Source: Caproicibacterium argilliputei (GTDB taxonomy: Bacteria > Bacillota > Clostridia > Oscillospirales > Acutalibacteraceae). Taken from it: a DNA stretch of 64,000 nt. Location of the stretch: the NCBI RefSeq assembly GCF_029211325.2, contig NZ_CP135996.1, positions 2,728,001 through 2,792,000 on the forward strand, read 5' to 3'. The notes beneath the pieces were generated by a model. That model searched no databases. It was not told the origin of the DNA and was given only the letters and a program-made list of their open reading frames with translations. Each line of letters begins with the position of its first letter. Position 1 is the stretch's first letter. A program made the position numbers and the translations under genes. Positions 8,424 through 14,586 of the stretch are shown here, piece by piece.

Positions 8424-8664
8424 TTTGCAGCCCTCCCTCCGTCAGAACGCTCCGGACGGCAGCGCCGCTGATTCCCAACTCGCGGAACAGAGCCGCCAGC
8501 GGTTCGGGAACGCCGTCCGGCATATCGCCTGCGGCAATGATGATTGCGCCGGGAACACACTGAATTTCCAGATCGCAGGTTCCGTTCAGCTCCGACGCTT
8601 CCAAAAGGCAGCGCGGAAGAACGAGATCGTCAAGCTCACAGGGACTTGCACCATTCATTTTCAT
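8416..8664 (-). CDS. Small AbrB-like protein
   Basis: 82 residues. Residues about 12-47 resemble the AbrB fold (L-V-L-P-R-C-L-L-E-A ... G-A-I-I-I-A-A-G-D), and the C-terminal third is a short helical region. It is more divergent than the neighbouring AbrB gene, with which it overlaps. The pair could form a heterodimer or represent a duplicated regulator. The start ATG overlaps the stop of the preceding gene (8661-8664). Confidence 0.55.
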   Translation of the reverse strand: MKMNGASPCELDDLVLPRCLLEASELNGTCDLEIQCVPGAIIIAAGDMPDGVPEPLAALFRELGISGAAVRSVLTEGGLQNE

Positions 8665-9050
8665 ATGGATTTATCCTCCTTTTGCTCCGTTTGCGGGGCG
8701 GGTATTTGTTGTTCTTCTATCGATTTCAGCTCTCCGACGAAAACGTTCAGCTCATCCTCTGTCAGCAAAATCTTTGCTGATTCAAGCTGTTTCAACAGAT
8801 CGGCGATATTTTGCATCTCGTCGGCAAGCGCCTGCATTTGTTCGGCTGTGTTGTAGCCGCCGCAGGTGCGAAGGTAGCCTTTGAACAGGCAGTCGTACCG
8901 CCCGGTTTCGCGGTTGGGCGGTACGGAAAGATACAGCCCGACCGTTGCCTTGTCCGAGGTACGGATATACGGCTCGCCGTGCAGACTGCCGACGGCCAAT
9001 TCCTGCAGGCCGCTTGTTTTTTCAAAGATCAGGTCTTTGGCCCATCTCAT
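8661..9050 (-). CDS. Hypothetical protein of the mobile element
   Basis: About 129 residues if translation starts at the ATG at 9050. The frame is open upstream to 9143 and other ATGs exist at 9074 and 9077, all inside the 3' end of the methylase gene, so the start is uncertain. Residues about 80-105 are helical and acidic, and the C-terminus is Glu/Gln/Lys-rich. No family recognised. It overlaps the methylase by about 29 bases, indicating coupled translation in the accessory operon. Confidence 0.5.
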   Translation of the reverse strand: MRWAKDLIFEKTSGLQELAVGSLHGEPYIRTSDKATVGLYLSVPPNRETGRYDCLFKGYLRTCGGYNTAEQMQALADEMQNIADLLKQLESAKILLTEDELNVFVGELKSIEEQQIPAPQTEQKEDKSI

Positions 9051-9906
9051 CCGCTCGATACCATTCGTCCTCATCATCTCCATTCTCGTAATTGAAAAGA
9101 TTGAGCTGCATCGGCTCGGAATTCCGGCGCTCCTTGGGATCATAATTGGTGATGATCACTTCCGGATATTCGCAGCCGCCGTCGTACCGCTGCGCAAGGT
9201 TGTTCAGGCGGGTGACGGACAGAATATAGAATCCCGCGTAGAGATTCCGGATGTACTCACAGTCGTTGTAGGACACCATCCACTTGCCCCGGCAGCTTTT
9301 CAGCGTATCCCGGAGCCGCACATGGTCGGACTTGCGGAACACTACCGCGTAATGCCCCTCGGTTTCGTAATAGGGCGGATCGCAATAAAAAAAGGCATTG
9401 TCCCGGTCGTACTGCCGGATCAATGCCTCAAAGTCTTTATTTTCCACCACCGTGTCCGTAAGCCTGCGGGATGCCTCCCATATGAGAAAGAAGGTTTTCC
9501 TGACATCGCACGGCTGACAGCTGTAGGATGTGCAGCCGCTGCCGTAGCTGTACCGGATGAGCTTGTAAAAGGCGGCGGCGCGGCGCACGTCGCTTTTCTT
9601 CGCGTTTTCCAGCATCAGCTCCCTCATATCCTCAAACTCCGGTGGGGACAGATTATGCTGAGCCAGCTCCAATTCTTCCGAAAGATACTCCTGCGTGAAT
9701 TCTTCCTTTTCGATGAATTTGCGCAGGACGCGGAACTCGTCCCTTGAATTGAGGGGAAGGAAGCCAAGGTATCGGAGAAATTCCCATGTGCGGTTTTTCA
9801 CGCAGCAGAAAAGATTGGTCAGGTTGGAATTGAAGTCGTTGTAGACTTCCATCGTTCCGCGCTTCGGTTTCCTGCCGAACAAAACCCAGCCGCCACCGCC
9901 GAACAC
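9022..9906 (-). CDS. D12-class DNA adenine N6-methyltransferase, 5' end unclear
   Basis: From the GTG at 9906 the product has 294 residues. It shows the SAM-binding FGGGG motif at residues 2-6 and the catalytic DPPY at 176-179, as in Dam/D12 enzymes. The same frame continues upstream for 32 more codons (to 10002) and includes a WIGGKK motif that normally starts these proteins, but it has no start codon before a stop at 10003-10008. An ATG with a good GGGGGTG site at 10006 is out of frame by one base. The gene therefore probably has a frameshift near its start, or uses an unusual start. Likely role: self-modification of the element's DNA. Confidence 0.75.
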   Translation of the reverse strand: MFGGGGWVLFGRKPKRGTMEVYNDFNSNLTNLFCCVKNRTWEFLRYLGFLPLNSRDEFRVLRKFIEKEEFTQEYLSEELELAQHNLSPPEFEDMRELMLENAKKSDVRRAAAFYKLIRYSYGSGCTSYSCQPCDVRKTFFLIWEASRRLTDTVVENKDFEALIRQYDRDNAFFYCDPPYYETEGHYAVVFRKSDHVRLRDTLKSCRGKWMVSYNDCEYIRNLYAGFYILSVTRLNNLAQRYDGGCEYPEVIITNYDPKERRNSEPMQLNLFNYENGDDEDEWYRADEMGQRPDL

Positions 9907-10037
9907 CTCAATGTATCTGCCGTAATCCTTGGGGAAAAACCGGTAGATAATTTTACGCAGCGCTTTTTTGCCGCCGATCCAACTGATGAAGCTGTTGATA
10001 AATCATCACCCCCTTTGTGAAAAACAGGGGCCGCGCG

Positions 10038-10619
10038 TCATGTCAGTTGCATGGAGGGCGGCTCCTGATATTCGTATTCGCCTGTTTTTTCATTGTAGAG
10101 ATACCCTTCGTCCTGCAAATCGATCCCGTGAGTTTCCGCAGCAAGCTCCAAGGCTTCGGAAGAGCCGCCCTGCGGATCAAAGGAGAAGGTTTCCTTTCCG
10201 TGTTCGTATTCTTTTTTTCCGGTATTGTACCCGAGGTTTTCGTCTGCCCATTGATACTCGAAGGAAAGTTCCGGATACAAGGAAGAGAGCTTTTCAATAA
10301 CGGGAGCCGCGCTGCTCCACGCGGTGTCGAACTTGATCCGGCTGCCGTCAAATCCCTTGGGCGTATTCTCGCTGTAGCCGTAGCTGTTCCATTTCGTTCC
10401 CCAATGGGCGACGCTCCAATCATACCAGTTGTTTTTCCCGTACCGGGCGAATTCCTCCGTGCCGAGATTTCCTCGGAAGATATTTTCCGGCATGGGGATG
10501 ATCTTATTGAAGTCCAAGCTGCCGATCCCGATCTTATCATTTTTGACCGCTTCAAACATGGCCCTGACCTGTTTCTCATCGCCGTGAGCAATGAGAATGT
10601 TGGCAACATGATTCGGCAT
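10038..10619 (-). CDS. Api92-like / DUF1281-type protein
   Basis: 193 residues beginning MPNHVANIL, the usual N-terminus of phage Api92-like and plasmid YubB-like proteins, which are built from a ferredoxin-like domain. Aromatic-rich segments (Y-x-W-x-V-x-x-W-G-T-K-W at about 66-77) are family-like. The function of this family is unknown; it is found on plasmids, phages and conjugative elements. It sits one base after the first gene of the accessory operon. Confidence 0.7.
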   Translation of the reverse strand: MPNHVANILIAHGDEKQVRAMFEAVKNDKIGIGSLDFNKIIPMPENIFRGNLGTEEFARYGKNNWYDWSVAHWGTKWNSYGYSENTPKGFDGSRIKFDTAWSSAAPVIEKLSSLYPELSFEYQWADENLGYNTGKKEYEHGKETFSFDPQGGSSEALELAAETHGIDLQDEGYLYNEKTGEYEYQEPPSMQLT

Positions 10620-10620
10620 C

Positions 10621-11142
10621 TCACATTCCTCCCATCCGCAGGCCCCAACGCTGTTCCGGGGCGCTTTTCAATTCTTCCTCGGTCTTAATAAAGAAATCGC
10701 TGTTGCTGCTCCAAAAGCTGACATACAGCTCGCCCTCCGATGTGCGGATCGGCCTCTGCTCCGCGCCTTCACCCCACCCATCGGACTCCTGTCCACACCA
10801 TTCGGATTTTAGCGCCTCCAATTCGGATGGGGATAGCTCTCCGTGCGTCTGCACTTCCAGCACACCCCACAGTTTGCCATCCCATTCCTCGACCGTAGGC
10901 TTCATGCTGTAAACTTTGCGTTTCAACGCATCATCGCCCAGATAAACGGCAAGCCCACGGTCGCCTTCAGCGGGAAGGCGCTCCCGGTTGATGAGCGCGA
11001 GAATTTCTCCCTCGTAATCGCAGGCTTCTTCCGCAGTGAGGTCCTCCGGCATATTTCCCAGATCGCCGTATTCGTCCTGCCTGTAAATATGAGGGTAGAG
11101 GGGACTGAATAAGCGAAGCGTTTTTAAATCATCCTGTTTCAT
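10621..11142 (-). CDS. Hypothetical protein, first gene of the element's accessory operon
   Basis: 173 residues from the ATG at 11142, chosen because GGAGG lies seven bases upstream; a longer frame to 11184 crosses the likely leader and has no binding site. The protein is acidic, rich in Glu/Trp, with no signal or membrane segment and no domain I recognise. It is preceded by a terminator-like hairpin and followed directly by the Api92-like gene. Confidence 0.6.
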   Translation of the reverse strand: MKQDDLKTLRLFSPLYPHIYRQDEYGDLGNMPEDLTAEEACDYEGEILALINRERLPAEGDRGLAVYLGDDALKRKVYSMKPTVEEWDGKLWGVLEVQTHGELSPSELEALKSEWCGQESDGWGEGAEQRPIRTSEGELYVSFWSSNSDFFIKTEEELKSAPEQRWGLRMGGM

Positions 11143-11181
11143 ATGCGTTCCTCCATTTCGTTTCAACTTAAAAATGGGTAA

Positions 11182-11224
11182 CAAAAAAAGCGGTTGTGTT
11201 TTCCGTTACGAAGAACACAACCGC
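11182..11224 (-). terminator. Rho-independent terminator between the tRNA side and the accessory operon
   Basis: A perfect 12-bp inverted repeat (11189-11200 with 11213-11224) with a 13-base loop is followed on the minus strand by a run of T residues (11182-11188). It would stop transcripts entering the element from the tRNA-Leu side, or attenuate the accessory operon whose first start is 40 bases downstream. Confidence 0.75.
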
Positions 11225-11276
11225 TCAGAATGTTACCCGGCATGGGGTCTTTATTTAATTTTGAATCTATGAAAAA

Positions 11277-11306
11277 GAAGCCGTACCTTTTTTAAGGCGC
11301 GGCTTC
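11277..11306 (-). terminator. Second terminator-like hairpin downstream of tRNA-Leu
   Basis: A 7-bp outer stem (11277-11283 with 11300-11306) with further pairing of CCTT/AAGG inside is followed on the minus strand by five T residues (11272-11276). It is one of several hairpins stacked between the tRNA and the element genes. Confidence 0.6.
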
Positions 11307-11324
11307 TGATTCGCTTTTTCATTA

Positions 11325-11346
11325 GCAGCCTCAAAAAGAGGGCTGC
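11325..11346. repeat. Short inverted repeat near the element/tRNA junction
   Basis: A 6-bp inverted repeat (11325-11330 with 11341-11346) around an A-rich loop. It is weak alone but lies in a row with three stronger hairpins in the 11182-11392 interval. Confidence 0.4.
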
Positions 11347-11358
11347 ATCTATGAAAAT

Positions 11359-11392
11359 CGGGGGTTTTGAATTTGTCCATTCAAAACCCCCG
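11359..11392. repeat. Perfect 14-bp inverted repeat beside tRNA-Leu
   Basis: Positions 11359-11372 and 11379-11392 are exact reverse complements with a 6-base spacer. No T-run follows on either strand, so it is not a standard terminator. It lies 56 bases from the tRNA 3' end and could be an integrase or regulator site, or a processed tRNA trailer structure. Confidence 0.7.
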
Positions 11393-11447
11393 AAGCCCGC
11401 ATAAACACTGGCTTTTTCGGCCATGTATCTATTTTGGGCAAATGACT

Positions 11448-11530
<83 letters not shown>

Positions 11531-11592
11531 ATGACAAAACGCCCAAAAGGCGCCTGCTTTATTATACGAAACTTTTTAGAGAAACGCAAGCT

Positions 11593-11997
11593 TTACTTCT
11601 GCTGCGCGCGAATATGTGCCGCCACCTTGACATCTTCTCGCTTGATATGATTGAGCAGCCATCCGGCGATGCTTTGGTTTACCTTCGCCACCAGAGGGAT
11701 CGTTGCGCCGCCCTGCTCATACTCTGTGGCAATCTCCTGCACCGTCTTCTTAAACCCTTCGTGATACCGCTTGTGATTCGCATAGTCCGGGTACTGTGAC
11801 TCCAGCTGCAGCTTTTCTTCGTGGCTGAAATGGCGGCTGACGTAATCTTTTAAAAAGCGCAGGGTGTCCTGAATTTCGGCACGGCCTTTGCCCTTCGCGC
11901 ACGCTTCCAGAAGCGTATTGACCGCCTGAATCAGCTCTTTATGCTCGGAATCAATGGTTGCGTTTCCAGTTTCCAAATCTTTTGTCCACTGATACAT
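11593..11997 (-). CDS. Bacteriohemerythrin
   Basis: 134 residues, the usual single-domain length. All seven ligands expected for the di-iron site are visible: H19, H56, E60, H75, H79, H117 and D122. Such proteins bind O2 reversibly in the cytoplasm and serve as oxygen sensors, carriers or scavengers, which suits an anaerobe. It is transcribed alone on the minus strand toward the tRNA-Leu gene. An AT-rich stretch (12000-12090) upstream presumably carries its promoter. Confidence 0.93.
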   Translation of the reverse strand: MYQWTKDLETGNATIDSEHKELIQAVNTLLEACAKGKGRAEIQDTLRFLKDYVSRHFSHEEKLQLESQYPDYANHKRYHEGFKKTVQEIATEYEQGGATIPLVAKVNQSIAGWLLNHIKREDVKVAAHIRAQQK

Positions 11998-12095
11998 CTT
12001 TCCGCTTCCTTTCGGCTTTTCCTACATTTTAAGTCAACTTTCGAAAAAAAGCAATTGAAAATAAGATTTGTTTTCACAAAGTTTAAAAATTACTC

Positions 12096-13835
12096 TTATA
12101 AAATTCCCTTTTCCAGCATCGACTGTGCGGCAAGCATCGCACCTAAACGCCCGCTATGAAAGTTCAATCCGCCCTGCATCCACGCGGCCCAAGGCGCACG
12201 CAGCGGCGCATCCGCAGACAGTTCAATGGAAGCGCCCAGCGTAAACGCACCTGCAGCCATAATGACCGGACAGTCATAGCCGGGCATATCCCAAGGTTCC
12301 GGCACCACAAAAGAATCTACCGGTGCGCCTTTCTGCACGCCCTGGCAAAATGCAATCAGCGCTTCCTTTTCCCGCAGCAAAACTGCCTGAATGATATCAG
12401 CGCGCGGCTCATTCCACCGCGGCGTTACGCCATAGCCAAGTTCCTCAAAGAGTGCCGCGGTAAACACGGCGGTCTTGAGCGCTTCTCCGGTAACGTGCGG
12501 TGCGTGGAAAGCGCCCATAAACAGCTCCCGGTTGTTGCCAAGCGTACAGCCAATTTCTCGACCGGTGCCGGGGGTGGTCAGGCGGTAAGCGCAGCTTTCC
12601 ACCAAATCCTTACGGCCGGCGATATAACCGCCGGTTGGCGCCACACCGCCGCCGGGGTTCTTAATCAGCGAACCCGCCATGAGGTCTGCGCCGTGCGCAA
12701 CCGGCTCCTCCCGCTGCACAAACTCGCCGTAGCAGTTATCTACCATGACCACGCAGTCGGGCGCTTTGCGCTTTGCAATCTCCGCGATTTTCTCAATATC
12801 CTCTACAAACAGCGACGGACGCAGGCTGTACCCGCGGCTGCGCTGGACGTACACCATTTTCAGCCCCGGACGCACCGCCTGCTCGATAGCCGCGTAATCC
12901 GGCGTACCGTCTTTTTTCAGGTCAACCTGTTGGTAATGGATATCGTACTCCTTCAGGGAACCGTTGCCGTCGCCGGTCAGGCCAACCACGCTTTGCAGGG
13001 TATCATACGGAACACCGGTCACAGACAGCATGGTATCACCGGGACGCAGCACACCGAACAGCGCAACCGTCAGGGCATGGGTGCCGGAAACGAAATTATG
13101 GCGCACCAGCGCATCTTCGGCGCCGAACGCTTTTGCATAAACGGCATCCAGTGTTTCGCGGCCGCGGTCGCCATATCCGTAACCGGTACTGGCAACAAAA
13201 TGGCTCTCGCTGACGCCGCACTCGATAAATGCGGCAAGCATTTTCTGCTGATTATAATCGGTTACTTCATCGATTCGTGCCAGCGCGGGCTGCGCTTTTT
13301 GCAGTGCCTGTTCTGCTGCCGACTGAATTTTTTCGTCAATTTTAAAATACGGATAAATCTGCAAATCCGAAATCTCCTTTATGGTTTCATTGTGCTGCTG
13401 TACCAAGAATTTTTGCACCCGCGAAAACAGCGCAGGCTGAATCAGAGGATAGGTCAGTTCGGCATCCGGCGGCAGGGTGTCTGCCAACGTCACCTGACCG
13501 ATCTCGCTTTCGGGCAGCGCGCCGCGCGCGGTGACCTGCGCAAAATACAAAACGCCGTACGATTGCGTCAGCCCATCCTTGATGATATCTTTTCCGCTGG
13601 CGGAGTATACGCACACCTGCCGCATTTCTGACTGCGTACTGCCGGTTTCCTCCCAGAGTTCGCGGCGCGCCGCCTGCGCCGGTGTTTCACCCGGCTCCAC
13701 GTGCCCACCGGGAATCTCCCATGTTTTGCGCAGGCGGTGGCGCACCAGCAGCCACTTCCCCTGCTCCTGCGCGGCAATCACGGCGTAACGAATCGGCTTG
13801 TCCCCGATTTCCTCAAAAAATTCAATTTTCGCCAT
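12096..13835 (-). CDS. Nudix hydrolase domain fused to a YnbB-type (methionine gamma-lyase/aluminium-resistance) PLP enzyme
   Basis: One frame of 579 residues from the ATG at 13835 (GGGGAG upstream). Residues 1-145 are a Nudix domain with a complete Nudix box (G43 to G65, REL-WEETG). Residues about 158-579 form a fold-type I PLP enzyme of the YnbB family: SGTHAL, DNCYGEF and SLIKNPGGG with the probable PLP lysine. Nudix enzymes hydrolyse nucleoside-diphosphate derivatives; YnbB proteins are annotated as cystathionine beta-lyase/aluminium-resistance proteins with unclear substrate. An internal AAAGGAG and TTG (13364) sit exactly where a stand-alone YnbB would start, so a separate PLP protein may also be made. 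The start overlaps the GNAT gene by 14 bases. Confidence 0.85.
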   Translation of the reverse strand: MAKIEFFEEIGDKPIRYAVIAAQEQGKWLLVRHRLRKTWEIPGGHVEPGETPAQAARRELWEETGSTQSEMRQVCVYSASGKDIIKDGLTQSYGVLYFAQVTARGALPESEIGQVTLADTLPPDAELTYPLIQPALFSRVQKFLVQQHNETIKEISDLQIYPYFKIDEKIQSAAEQALQKAQPALARIDEVTDYNQQKMLAAFIECGVSESHFVASTGYGYGDRGRETLDAVYAKAFGAEDALVRHNFVSGTHALTVALFGVLRPGDTMLSVTGVPYDTLQSVVGLTGDGNGSLKEYDIHYQQVDLKKDGTPDYAAIEQAVRPGLKMVYVQRSRGYSLRPSLFVEDIEKIAEIAKRKAPDCVVMVDNCYGEFVQREEPVAHGADLMAGSLIKNPGGGVAPTGGYIAGRKDLVESCAYRLTTPGTGREIGCTLGNNRELFMGAFHAPHVTGEALKTAVFTAALFEELGYGVTPRWNEPRADIIQAVLLREKEALIAFCQGVQKGAPVDSFVVPEPWDMPGYDCPVIMAAGAFTLGASIELSADAPLRAPWAAWMQGGLNFHSGRLGAMLAAQSMLEKGIL

Positions 13836-14586
13836 TATCGTTCTCCCCATTTCCGCGCTTCCAAATTGTAAATCCCAGTTTTTCATAATGCGCGCAAAGT
13901 GCTTCCCCGCACAGCAGAGAAACCGTGCGCCCCTGCGCCGCCCGTTCCACAAGTCCTGCCAGCACCGCCGCAAAGATGCCGGTTCCGCGCACCTGCGGCA
14001 GTGCCGCGCCGGAAAAGAGAAGCAGCTGCCTTGGGGAGAGCGCCGCCGCCGCGCAGGCACACAACGTTTCCCCTTTATACGCGCCAGCAGCGAGCGCCGC
14101 ACCGTGCCGAATCCGATGGCTTAAGTCTAGGTAAAACGGCTCAAACGGCGGAGGCACAAAGCCCGGTGTTTCACAAGCGGCAAGCAGGCGGTGCATTCCC
14201 GACAGGGGCAGTGCCGTTTCACACGGCACCTGTTCCGCAAAGCGCAGCGGTATTTGCGGCGCAGGAATCTTTCCGGTCAGCCGCATTTCCACGCCGGTTC
14301 CCGCCGTTTGCAGGGCAAGACAGCGCGCGTTTGACGCACTGCAAACCAACGTGTGCATCCCAACACAGGGCAAAAACGCACGGAGTTCTTCCGCAGCCTG
14401 CGGCAGCACTTTGCCGCACAGCGTGACGGTGCCGTCCTGCAGGCGCACCGCAAAGCCCTCCCCTGCCCAAAACCGTACGGCAGCGGTTTTCAGCCCATAC
14501 GCCTGTGCGCCGGAAACGACCAGACATCCAAACGCATCATCGTCATACGGCAGAAGCTGCGCAAGGTGTTCCGCCTGCCGAATCAT
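13822..14586 (-). CDS. GNAT-family N-acetyltransferase-like protein
   Basis: 254 residues. The C-terminal part has the acetyl-CoA-binding pattern L-P-Q-V-R-G-T-G-I-F at about 193-202 and a late H-Y-E-K-L-G-F at about 235-241, both typical of GNAT enzymes. The N-terminal 150 residues are divergent and Ala/Leu-rich. The substrate cannot be read. The gene overlaps the M42 peptidase stop by four bases and the Nudix-PLP gene by 14, so the three are translated together. Confidence 0.75.
   Translation of the reverse strand: MIRQAEHLAQLLPYDDDAFGCLVVSGAQAYGLKTAAVRFWAGEGFAVRLQDGTVTLCGKVLPQAAEELRAFLPCVGMHTLVCSASNARCLALQTAGTGVEMRLTGKIPAPQIPLRFAEQVPCETALPLSGMHRLLAACETPGFVPPPFEPFYLDLSHRIRHGAALAAGAYKGETLCACAAAALSPRQLLLFSGAALPQVRGTGIFAAVLAGLVERAAQGRTVSLLCGEALCAHYEKLGFTIWKRGNGENDNGEN

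Larger units (their letters stand above)
1..11447. mobile_element. Right-hand part of an integrated conjugative/mobilisable element carrying a Tad-like pilus operon, adjacent to tRNA-Leu
   Basis: Every gene between the window start and the tRNA-Leu gene is on the minus strand, and the set is accessory in character: Tad/Flp pilus genes, an adenine methylase, AbrB-like regulators, and YodL and Api92-like proteins. These gene families co-occur in integrative elements of Clostridia. The boundary with core genes falls at the 3' end of a tRNA, a classic site for tyrosine-recombinase integration. The other end, the integrase and the conjugation genes would lie outside the window, so element type and left boundary are inferred. 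Confidence 0.65.

Noticed and set aside
12156..13631. 491-codon plus-strand frame opposite the Nudix-PLP gene
   Set aside because: Antisense to a strongly supported enzyme; no ribosome binding site or domain.
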